29,587 nucleotides of DNA from JAXHLG01 sp964505305. Its GTDB lineage: Bacteria > Patescibacteriota > Minisyncoccia > Moranbacterales > DUUL01. Below, one piece after another: positions 7,015 through 14,866 of the stretch. Position 1 is the stretch's first letter, and each line of letters opens with the position of its first letter. The stretch lies in contig CAZDHE010000012.1 of the NCBI GenBank assembly GCA_964505305.1, positions 1-29,587 on the forward strand, given 5' to 3'. The translations under genes and the position numbers were made by a program. The notes below the pieces were generated by a model. The model had not been told where the DNA came from and made no database searches. It was given only the letters and a program-made list of their open reading frames with translations.

Positions 7015-8991
7015 ATGATTATGAGAAGAAGAATTAAAAAAAATCAAGGAGTGGAAGTGGATAATCCCTTAATATCGGGAACCGATTCGGAAGAGTTGGA
7101 ATCTCCCGGAGACCGGGGCGGTTTTGACAAATCGAGCTTTTATGTTTTTGGAGCTTTATTGGCAATTGCGGGGGTAGTCTTTTTTGGGCGGGTAGCTTTT
7201 TTGCAAATAGTTCAAGGTTCTTATTATAAGGATTTGGCTGAAGGCAATAGGATAAGAAACCAAGTAATCAAAGCCCCCAGGGGATTGATAACAGATAGAA
7301 CGGGCGAAGTTTTGGTCAGGAATGTTCCCGGGTTTGATGTTGTTTTTGTTCCAAGGGATATTTTTACTGTCACGGAAAATAAGCATAAATTGTATCAAGA
7401 AGTGGCAAATATACTTTCAATGAATGAAGAATTTGTGAAATCGGTTATTGAAAGCGAAGATAAAAAATCCGGAAAAAGCTTTTTGCTTAAACAAGGATTG
7501 GAGCATGAAGAAGCCTTGGCTTTAATGGAAAAAATAGAGGATATCCCGGGAGTTCGCCTGGAAGAAACCGCTCATCGCCGATATGTGGATGGAGAAATTT
7601 TTTCTTCCGTGATGGGCTATACAGGGAAAATATCTCCCCAAGAATTGAAAAACAATCCGGATTATTTACTAACTGATGTTATAGGCAAGAGGGGTTTGGA
7701 GTATACTTATGAAAAATGGCTTCGGGGTAAGAATGGAAAATCTATTGTCGAGGTTGATTCAAGGGGCAATGTAAAAGAAAATTTAGGATTTTCTCCTCCG
7801 GAAAGCGGGGATAAATTAGTTTTGAATATAGATGCGGAACTCCAGAGGTATGCTCATGATTTTTTGCAAAAAATGTTAGAGGAAAACAAGGATGCCAAGG
7901 GAGCTTCTTTGGTTGCCGTAAATCCTCGAGATGGCGCTGTTTTGTCTTCGGTTTCTTTACCCGGTTACGATAATAATCTTTTTGTGGGAGGCATAGATTC
8001 GGGAAAATATAAAGATTTAATCAATGATCCCCAAAAACCAATGACCAATAAAGTCGTTTCGGAGGCTTATCCGCCGGGATCTGTTTTTAAGCCTTTGGTA
8101 GGAGCGGCGGCGCTGGAAGAAGGTTTAATAGGAGAGAATACGGTTGTTGATTGCCCGGGGAGCATTAGTGTAGGCAGTTGGACTTTTAATGATTGGAAAA
8201 CGCACGGCAGGACGGATTTAAAAAAAGCGATTGCGGAAAGTTGTAATGTTTATTTTTATTCATTGGGTGGAGGATGGAAAGATATAAATGGTTTGGGTCC
8301 GGATAAGATGAGCAAACATGCTCGTAATTTCGGCTTGGGAGAACCTCTCGGAATTGATTCAACCAATGAAATCTCCGGCATTATTCCCGACAAAGAGTGG
8401 AAATTTCAAAAAACGGGAGAAAAGTGGTATACTGGAGATAGTTATCATATGTCTATCGGTCAGGGTTTTGTTACAACCACGCCTTTGCAAATGGCTATGG
8501 CCACTTCTGCAATAGCCAATGAAGGAAAACTTTTTCGGCCTCGAATAGCGGATAAAATTATCGACCCTTCCGGAAGAGAGGAAGATTTAAAGGAAGAGAT
8601 TTTGAGAGAAGAATTTGTATCCTTAGAAAACATCAGAGCTATTAAAGAAGCTATGCGGGAAACTGTTATTTCAGGCTCCGGATCTTCTATGAACGATATG
8701 AAGACCTCGGTTTCGGGTAAAACCGGAACAGCTCAATTTGGCGGGGAAGACAAGACCCATTCTTGGTTTATTTCCTTTGCGCCTTTTGAAAACCCCGAAA
8801 TTGCTATGGCGGTAATTATTGAAGGAGGAGGAGAGGGTCACGATTGGGCGGTTCCCGCTACGGAAGCCGTTTTGAGAAAATTTTTTAATGAAGAAGAGGA
8901 GGAGTTTGATTTTGATAAAATCGAAGAGGAGCTCAATGAAGAGATTTCCGAAGATGATGAAGAAGAAAGTGAAGACGAGGAAGAAGAATAA
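7015..8991 (+). CDS. mrdA: Penicillin-binding protein 2 (peptidoglycan D,D-transpeptidase)
   Basis: This class B PBP cross-links peptidoglycan during elongation and partners with RodA (not in the window) and MreC. It has 658 residues: a cytoplasmic tail, one membrane segment (about 41-65), the pedestal domain (PRGLITDRTGEVL, then the heads with GKRGLEYTYE), and the transpeptidase. All three active-site motifs are present: SxxK at S356-K359 (PPGSVFKP), SxN at S409-N411 (ESCNVYF), and KTG at 569-571 (SGKTGTAQFGG). An extra C-terminal tail of about 45 residues is almost entirely Glu/Asp, which is odd for an exported tail. The ATG at 7015 has no SD and follows mreD by 2 bp. Confidence 0.96.
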   Translation: MIMRRRIKKNQGVEVDNPLISGTDSEELESPGDRGGFDKSSFYVFGALLAIAGVVFFGRVAFLQIVQGSYYKDLAEGNRIRNQVIKAPRGLITDRTGEVLVRNVPGFDVVFVPRDIFTVTENKHKLYQEVANILSMNEEFVKSVIESEDKKSGKSFLLKQGLEHEEALALMEKIEDIPGVRLEETAHRRYVDGEIFSSVMGYTGKISPQELKNNPDYLLTDVIGKRGLEYTYEKWLRGKNGKSIVEVDSRGNVKENLGFSPPESGDKLVLNIDAELQRYAHDFLQKMLEENKDAKGASLVAVNPRDGAVLSSVSLPGYDNNLFVGGIDSGKYKDLINDPQKPMTNKVVSEAYPPGSVFKPLVGAAALEEGLIGENTVVDCPGSISVGSWTFNDWKTHGRTDLKKAIAESCNVYFYSLGGGWKDINGLGPDKMSKHARNFGLGEPLGIDSTNEISGIIPDKEWKFQKTGEKWYTGDSYHMSIGQGFVTTTPLQMAMATSAIANEGKLFRPRIADKIIDPSGREEDLKEEILREEFVSLENIRAIKEAMRETVISGSGSSMNDMKTSVSGKTGTAQFGGEDKTHSWFISFAPFENPEIAMAVIIEGGGEGHDWAVPATEAVLRKFFNEEEEEFDFDKIEEELNEEISEDDEEESEDEEEE

Positions 8992-9038
8992 TTTGAAAAT
9001 ATTCTAAAAAGGATTTAAAATTAAAATTAGTTTGAAAA

Positions 9039-9266
9039 ATGAAAAAAGAAGAAAAAAAAGATATTCAGAGCGACTTCCAAAGGCTGGAAGAAATTTCGGG
9101 AAAATTGGAAAATAAAGATTTAAACCTGGAAGAAAGCATTGAACTTTTCGAGGAGGGCGCCGAATTAATTAAAAGAAGCTATAAAAAGCTGGGAAAAGTT
9201 AAAAACAGATTTAGAGAAATAAAGGAAGACTTAGAAAAAGAAATTCCGGAAAATCTCGAATCTTGA
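9039..9266 (+). CDS. xseB: Exodeoxyribonuclease VII small subunit
   Basis: At 75 residues this has the usual XseB size. XseB binds the large subunit XseA to form a nuclease that degrades single-stranded DNA. The diagnostic core is DFQRLEEISGKLENKDLNLEE followed by SIELFEEGAELIKRSYKKL, a helical hairpin. XseA is not in the window. The gene sits between the PBP2 and mltG genes, with its stop 20 bp before the chosen mltG ATG. Confidence 0.93.
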   Translation: MKKEEKKDIQSDFQRLEEISGKLENKDLNLEESIELFEEGAELIKRSYKKLGKVKNRFREIKEDLEKEIPENLES

Positions 9267-9286
9267 ACTTAAAAATAATATCCAAA

Positions 9287-10354
9287 ATGAAAAATCAATC
9301 TAAATTTTTGGCAGTTTTTTTAATAGGGTTATTTATTTTAGCTTTAGCTTTCGGAGCAGTTTTTTGGTTTTTAAAAGAAAAGGCTCATAATTCTACAGCA
9401 AGCTCTTCCAACGTTAAAAAAGAATTTCAAATTAAAAAAAGCAAGTCTGCCCGATCTGTGGGGGAGAGGTTGGAAAAGGTCGATTTGATAGAGAGCAAGC
9501 ATTATTTCTATTTTTATCTTTGGAGAGAAGACTTGGCATCTAAGATTCAGGCCGGTAAGTATGAATTATCTCCTAATATGAAAATACCATTTTTGGTTTC
9601 CATTATTACCAAGGGAGAGATAAAAGAAGAGTACCAAAGATTAACTATTCCCGAAGGATTTTCTAATAAAAAAATAATAAGCAGACTTGAAAACACCCGG
9701 GTGAGTTTATCGGGAGAGTTTGCAGAGCTTGTCAATTGTACTTGCACGGGAGGAGAAGACTGTGGTTGTGATAGATTTAGCGAGAAGTATTTTTTCTTGA
9801 AGCAAATTCCCGCCGATGTGGACTTGGAAGGCTATCTTTTTCCGGATACTTATTATATTTATCCCGAGGATAATGCTGATAAGCTGCTGGATAAGATGCT
9901 AATTAATTTTAGGGAAAAAATGGACGATTCCGAAGTGGCGGAATTGTTGGATAAATCCGGCAAAAGTCTGCATCAAGTTTTAACCATGGCTTCTATTATA
10001 GAAAAAGAAGTGGTTGATTTTGAAGATAAAAGAAAAGTATCGGACATTTTTTGGAAAAGAGTGGAAGACGAGTATCCTTTGCAAAGCTGCGCCACTTTGG
10101 CTTATGCTCTGGGAAAAGATAAGAAAAAATACACCACTCAAGATACCAAAGTAGATTCTGTTTACAACACTTATAAAAACAAAGGTCTACCCCTCGGTCC
10201 CATTGGCAATCCCGGCTTGGATTCCATAAAAGCCGCCTTGAATCCTAAAGAAACCGACTATTACTACTTTTTAAGCGATTCAGAAACCGGAAAAACAGTT
10301 TTTTCCGAGACGGTTGAGGAGCATAATGCCAATAAATCTAAATATGGATTGTAG
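9287..10354 (+). CDS. mltG: Endolytic peptidoglycan transglycosylase MltG
   Basis: MltG cleaves nascent glycan strands at the outer face of the membrane. From the ATG at 9287 it has 355 residues: an N-terminal anchor (about 8-29), a LysM-like region (45-120), and the YceG domain with LEGYLFPDTYYI, the catalytic Glu in ASIIEKE (E239), GLPLGPIGNPG and a terminal EEHNANKSKYGL. An in-frame TTG at 9263 overlapping the xseB stop would add 8 residues and is less likely. Unusually, a CxCx5CxC cluster (C151, C153, C159, C161) sits just before the catalytic domain and may bind a metal or form disulfides. No terminator is visible downstream. Confidence 0.94.
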   Translation: MKNQSKFLAVFLIGLFILALAFGAVFWFLKEKAHNSTASSSNVKKEFQIKKSKSARSVGERLEKVDLIESKHYFYFYLWREDLASKIQAGKYELSPNMKIPFLVSIITKGEIKEEYQRLTIPEGFSNKKIISRLENTRVSLSGEFAELVNCTCTGGEDCGCDRFSEKYFFLKQIPADVDLEGYLFPDTYYIYPEDNADKLLDKMLINFREKMDDSEVAELLDKSGKSLHQVLTMASIIEKEVVDFEDKRKVSDIFWKRVEDEYPLQSCATLAYALGKDKKKYTTQDTKVDSVYNTYKNKGLPLGPIGNPGLDSIKAALNPKETDYYYFLSDSETGKTVFSETVEEHNANKSKYGL

Positions 10355-10415
10355 GTATTCTCCGGAATTAACATATTGCGTAAATTGTTGTAGTAATATT
10401 TTTGATTTAACAATC

Positions 10416-10444
10416 TTGAACTTAGCTGACTTTCTTGATATATT
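10416..10444 (+). promoter_or_regulatory. Candidate promoter for the cation antiporter gene
   Basis: TTGAAC (10416-10421), a 17-bp spacer and TATATT (10439-10444) lie 54 bp before the ATG at 10499, in the 144-bp gap after mltG. Confidence 0.45.
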
Positions 10445-10498
10445 TAAAATGGATTGACAACACTAAATCGATTTTAAACACTAAAACAAATAAATTCA

Positions 10499-12175
10499 AT
10501 GCATTCAGTTTTTATTGATATTAGTTTGGTATTGGGTTTGGTTATCGGAGTGGCCTTTTTAGCTCGGATTTTGCGGCAGCCAATGATTGTGGCTTATCTT
10601 GTCACCGGTATTCTTTGCGGACCGGTTTTTTTGGATTTAATAAATTCAAGCCTCGAGTTTTTTGATGTTTTTGCTGAGTTTGGGGTTATTTTACTGCTGT
10701 TTTTGGTGGGGTTGAGTTTGAATATGAAATATTTGAAAAAAATCGGTAAAGTGGCAGTGGTGACAGGCCTTGGTCAAGTTGTCTTTACTTCCTCTATTGG
10801 ACTTTTGATTTTGATGGCCCTGGGGTTTTCTTTCTGGTCTTCTTTATTTGTGGCTATTGCCATTACTTTTTCCAGCACTATAATAATTACCAAGTTATTG
10901 TCGGATAAAAAAGACACTCGCAGCGTTTATGGGCGTTACACTATCGGACTGATGCTGATACAGGACGTGGTGGCTATCGGATTGATGATTTTTTTGCCGG
11001 CCTTGGCTCAGGGGGATTCCTTGTTAAGCGCTTTGGTTCTAATTTTAGCTAAAAGCGTTTTATTTTTTACGGGAGTTTACTTGATTACCAGGTATGTTCT
11101 GCCTTTGGTTTTGGATAAGGCTGCCGAGTCCGGAGAATTTTTGTTGCTTTTTGCGCTGGCGTGGTGTTTTGCAATAGCCGGAGCGGCTCATTGGGCGGGC
11201 TTGTCTTTGGAAGTGGGAGCCATTATAGCGGGGTTATCCCTGGCCGCTTCCAACTATCAACCTGAAATTAGTAGCAGGATTAAGCCCTTGCGGGATTTCT
11301 TTATTGCGCTCTTTTTTATCTTATTGGGAAGTCAAATGCAAGTGGAAAGCGTAGCGGGAGTTTTTTGGCCCAGCGTGTGGATCGCCTTATTTATCTTAAT
11401 AGGTAATCCGCTGATTTTATATTTCTTGTATCGAGTAATGAAATTTACTCGCAAAAACAGCTTTTTGTCAGGGTTAACAGCGGCTCAAGTTAGCGAATTC
11501 GGTTTTGTCTTTTTATTTGTTTCCAGAGACCTTGGCTTTGTGGGCCAGAAAGAACTTTCAATGTTTACTATTGTAGCCTTGATTACTATTTTCATATCTT
11601 CTTATTTGATAACCTACAACTATTCAATATTTGACAAGATAAAACCTTGGCTGGATAAATTGGGAAAAGACAAGAGGGTGGCGGAAAAGGAAGAAAACAG
11701 TCGGTATGACGTGATTGTTTTTGGCCATCACCGCTTAGGTTGGCAGATCTGCCGCGCTTTGCAAGAAATGGAAGTTTCTTTTGCGGTGGTGGACTTTGAT
11801 CCGATGATAATTCATAAACTCAAGAAGAGAGAAATACCTTATTTCTTTGGAGACGCTTCCGAGCAAGAATTTTTACAGGAAATTCCTTTAGAACAAGCCA
11901 GGCTGGTAATATCCACTCTTCCGGATGCTGAAGAACAGATTTCTTTAGTAAGAGAATTAAGAAAGAATAATAAGAAAGCCATTTTTATCGGCAACCTTTC
12001 TCATACGGCATTGTTGAAAGATTTTTACCAAGCCGGCGCCGACTATGTTATTATTCCTCATTTAATCGGCGGGAAGTGGATGGCTCAAATGCTTAAGGGG
12101 CAAAAATGGACCAGAGGAGCTTTTGCTAAAATGCGCAGTAAGCAAAAAAAGGAAGTTAAGCCTATTCTGAATTAG
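10499..12175 (+). CDS. CPA2-family cation/proton antiporter with TrkA-N domain (KefB-like)
   Basis: A Na+/H+-exchanger membrane domain of about 12 segments (residues 1-385) is followed by a cytoplasmic nucleotide-binding TrkA-N/RCK domain. The latter starts at YDVIVFGHHRLGWQ (about 403, Rossmann glycine motif) and includes VVDFDPMIIHKLK and FFGDASEQEFL. Typical membrane-domain phrases are RQPMIVAYLVTGILCGP and FSSTIIITKLLSDKKDTRSV. There is no separate TrkA-C domain after it. The family exchanges K+ or Na+ for H+, and the ion cannot be told from sequence. The ATG at 10499 lacks an SD. It appears to be a single-gene unit with its own candidate promoter. Confidence 0.92.
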   Translation: MHSVFIDISLVLGLVIGVAFLARILRQPMIVAYLVTGILCGPVFLDLINSSLEFFDVFAEFGVILLLFLVGLSLNMKYLKKIGKVAVVTGLGQVVFTSSIGLLILMALGFSFWSSLFVAIAITFSSTIIITKLLSDKKDTRSVYGRYTIGLMLIQDVVAIGLMIFLPALAQGDSLLSALVLILAKSVLFFTGVYLITRYVLPLVLDKAAESGEFLLLFALAWCFAIAGAAHWAGLSLEVGAIIAGLSLAASNYQPEISSRIKPLRDFFIALFFILLGSQMQVESVAGVFWPSVWIALFILIGNPLILYFLYRVMKFTRKNSFLSGLTAAQVSEFGFVFLFVSRDLGFVGQKELSMFTIVALITIFISSYLITYNYSIFDKIKPWLDKLGKDKRVAEKEENSRYDVIVFGHHRLGWQICRALQEMEVSFAVVDFDPMIIHKLKKREIPYFFGDASEQEFLQEIPLEQARLVISTLPDAEEQISLVRELRKNNKKAIFIGNLSHTALLKDFYQAGADYVIIPHLIGGKWMAQMLKGQKWTRGAFAKMRSKQKKEVKPILN

Positions 12176-12410
12176 ACGGAGTGTGGAATACATGAATAAC
12201 AAGAAATAAGGAGTAGAGGGGCTTGCCATTTCAATTTATTGCTTTAAATACGTCATACTACTGATTGTCGTATTTAGAGATCAAGGCTGATTAAGGTGAT
12301 TTGTTTTGATTTTGTTAAGTATCTTGAATTATGAAATATTCCCCTCATTTTTTTAAGGAAGTGGTTCTCTTCTTTGGAAAAGGAGAGAAGGAGAGGCTTT
12401 TTGTCTTTAT

Positions 12411-12503
12411 AAATCTCCCTCAATCCCTCTTCAAGAAAGAGGGAGGCGAAAAGGTGTAAATCCCCCTTAATTCCCCTTTTTCAAAGAGGGAGAAGTCGAA
12501 AAA
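12411..12503. repeat. Two tandem hairpin repeats of CCCTC/GAGGG type
   Basis: AAATCTCCCTCAATCCCTCT...AGAGGGAGGCGAAAAGG (12411-12453) is followed by a diverged second copy (12458-12503). Each can fold CCCTCTT/AAGAGGG. A third AGGGAGAT trace follows near 12516. The remainder of the gene-free stretch 12176-12591 shows only an imperfect TTCTCTT...AGGAGAGAA hairpin near 12366. Confidence 0.6.
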
Positions 12504-12591
12504 GTTGCCTTTTTTGAGGGAGATATGGATAAGATAAGGAAAATTTAACTTCGTAATTCAAAATAAATTGTAAAATTATTTTAAAAATAAA

Positions 12592-13284
12592 ATGACTGAA
12601 AAGAAAAAAGTTTTGCAGAAGTATATATCTGAAGCAGGGTTTTGTTCCCGCCGAAAAGCGCAGGAGATGATTCAAGCCGGCCAAGTTAAAATTAACGGAA
12701 AAATTGCCAAACTTGGCGATAGAGCGGGGGTTGATGATTTGGTGGAAATTGGAGGAAAGCGGTTAAGAATTGAAGAAAAAATTTATTTAAAGTTAAATAA
12801 ACCGACCGGGTTTACTTGCTCCAATAAGAAATTTCCCGGAGAGAAAAATGTTTTTGATTTAGTAAAAACCAAAGAGAAATTGTTTGTAGCCGGCAGGTTA
12901 GATAAGGATAGCCGGGGTTTGGTGATTTTAACCAACGACGGAGATTGGGGTAATAATTTGACGCATCCGTCCTTTGGCCATGAAAAAGAGTACGAGGTTG
13001 AAATAAACAAAAATATTGCCGAAAAACTTTTGAAAGAAAAATTTGTCAAAAAAGGAATTATGTTGGATAATAAGGATAAGGTTTTTGCCAAAAGCGTACA
13101 GAAATTATCTTCCGGCAAGTATAGGTTAATTTTAACACAAGGAAAAAAGAGACAAATAAGAAGAATGTTTCAAGCGGTTAAAGCCGAAGTGGTTGATTTA
13201 AAAAGGGTTCGCATAAACGATATCGAATTGGGGGATTTAAGGGAGGGCGAGTTGGCGGAAATAAATTTTAAGGATAAGGTTTAA
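12592..13284 (+). CDS. rRNA pseudouridine synthase, RsuA/RluB/RluF family
   Basis: An N-terminal S4 RNA-binding domain (VLQKYISEAGFCSRRKAQEM, residues 7-26, through VKINGK) precedes a pseudouridine synthase domain. The latter has the catalytic Asp104 in GRLDKDSRGLVILTNDG, then HEKEYEVEI and GKKRQIRRMF. The GRLDKDS and HEKEYEV phrasing is closest to RluF among the E. coli paralogues, but the exact rRNA or tRNA uridine cannot be assigned. Its 230 residues are normal for the family. The ATG at 12592 has no SD. Confidence 0.93.
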   Translation: MTEKKKVLQKYISEAGFCSRRKAQEMIQAGQVKINGKIAKLGDRAGVDDLVEIGGKRLRIEEKIYLKLNKPTGFTCSNKKFPGEKNVFDLVKTKEKLFVAGRLDKDSRGLVILTNDGDWGNNLTHPSFGHEKEYEVEINKNIAEKLLKEKFVKKGIMLDNKDKVFAKSVQKLSSGKYRLILTQGKKRQIRRMFQAVKAEVVDLKRVRINDIELGDLREGELAEINFKDKV

Positions 13285-13304
13285 ATTTATTTTTAATATA
13301 TTTT

Positions 13305-14771
13305 ATGAGTAGACTTATTTTTAAATTATTTCTCGGGATTGGAATATTTGTTTTTCTGGGGATAGGCGCTTATTCTTTTTTTACGCCGGTTTTGGCTGAT
13401 GATTATGATGCTTATGTGGATGAGGATTTTGATGAAGAAGAGCGGGACGGCTCTTCCGATAAACCTTTTGAGTCAATCAAAGAAGCTCTAAAAGAAGCTG
13501 AAAAAGAGGGTTTTGAGGAAATTTTTATCAAGGAGGGGGTTTATAAAGAAGACCTTGATTTAACCGATTCCGTTAAGCTTATTGGCGAAGATAAAAGTGA
13601 AGTTGTGATCAAGGGAAAAATAACAATGGAAGATGGTAGCGGATTGGAAAACTTAACGATTAAGAATAATATTGTAGTTGAGGGGGATGCCGATGTGAAG
13701 ATTAAAAATTGTAAAGTGATTGATTTTTCCGGAATCGGGATAGAGGCGTTGAAAGGAGACGGGAAAGTTGAAGTGGAAGATTGTGAGGTTAGCGGAGACG
13801 GAAAGGGGTTTTATATAGTAAGGGGAAGAGAGATTAAGATTAAAAATTGCGAAGTTCATCACAACAAGGGAGAAGAAGGTATTGACCTAAGAGCTGAGCT
13901 GAAAGGTTCCATTGAGGATAACAAGATTTATTCTAATGGGGAGAGCGGTATTGAAGTTATAGTCGGAGGAGCTGATTTGGAGATTATCGATAATGATATT
14001 GAGGATAACGGCTCCAGCGCTATAGCGACCCAGTTTTACCCGGATTGGAGTGATAAGGGCAAGATCTTGATTAAAGATAACACTCTGGAGGACAGCGATA
14101 ATTACGGAATAGATTGCAATCGTCCGCAGGGAGGATCGGGAGGATCGGACTATTTCTGTGATTCTTTAGAATTATCCGGCAATAAAATTCAAGATAACGA
14201 AAAGGGCGACACAGCCGATTTTTGCGATTTGGAAAAAGAAGAGAATGAAGAAGAAAAAATTAATACCGGGCAAGTTCAGTCTGGGGAGGATTTTCTTGCT
14301 GAGCAGTCTTCTGACCAAGAAAAAGAGGAAGAAGCAGAAAAAAGAGAAGAAGACAAAAGTAGAGAAAAAGAGAAGCAAAAAGAAGAAGAAAGAAAAATGA
14401 TTCAAGAAAAAAAGGAAGAGAAAGAAAGAATTAGTGCAGTGTTAGAAGGAATAGAACAACAGAAAGAAGCGGATGTTGAAATTTTTGCCCAAAAAAAGAA
14501 TTCAATTGAAAATAAAAACTCCGTTAGCCTTTTCTTTTTTGGACCTGATCAAAAAGTTTTGAAAGAAGCTGAAAAAACAAAAAAAGCGATGGAAAATAAA
14601 TTTAATCAATTGCAAGACCTTGAAAAACAGGCCAATTTCAAAGAAAATAAAGAAAAAATAATTCAAAAAAAAGAAGAGTTGAAGAAGGAAATTGAATCCC
14701 AAGAAGCTTTTATTGAAAAACAAAAAAATACTTTTAGCTTGTTTGGCTGGTTGCTGGATTGGTTTCGTTAA
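13305..14771 (+). CDS. Secreted right-handed beta-helix protein with C-terminal coiled coil
   Basis: This 488-residue protein begins with a signal peptide or anchor (about 7-31, ending PVLADD). A Pbh1/NosD-like parallel beta-helix region follows (about 50-310): SIKEALKEAEKEGFEEIFIK, then rungs such as VKIKNCKVIDFSGIGIEAL, IKIKNCEVHHNKG, IEDNKIYSNGESGIEV and LEIIDNDIEDNG. The last 170 residues are a very charged Lys/Glu coiled coil ending in a hydrophobic FSLFGWLLDWFR. Family knowledge suggests a surface or extracellular protein that may bind or cut polysaccharide. No catalytic residues are recognisable, so the function is unknown. It has no SD and starts 20 bp after the pseudouridine synthase gene. 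Confidence 0.8.
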   Translation: MSRLIFKLFLGIGIFVFLGIGAYSFFTPVLADDYDAYVDEDFDEEERDGSSDKPFESIKEALKEAEKEGFEEIFIKEGVYKEDLDLTDSVKLIGEDKSEVVIKGKITMEDGSGLENLTIKNNIVVEGDADVKIKNCKVIDFSGIGIEALKGDGKVEVEDCEVSGDGKGFYIVRGREIKIKNCEVHHNKGEEGIDLRAELKGSIEDNKIYSNGESGIEVIVGGADLEIIDNDIEDNGSSAIATQFYPDWSDKGKILIKDNTLEDSDNYGIDCNRPQGGSGGSDYFCDSLELSGNKIQDNEKGDTADFCDLEKEENEEEKINTGQVQSGEDFLAEQSSDQEKEEEAEKREEDKSREKEKQKEEERKMIQEKKEEKERISAVLEGIEQQKEADVEIFAQKKNSIENKNSVSLFFFGPDQKVLKEAEKTKKAMENKFNQLQDLEKQANFKENKEKIIQKKEELKKEIESQEAFIEKQKNTFSLFGWLLDWFR

Positions 14772-14866
14772 AAGTGAAATTTTGAACTTTGAATTTAATA
14801 GTTATTCATAAGTTATTAAAGTATAACTTTCGGGATTTCTTAAGAGATTTCAGTCATTGAATTTAA

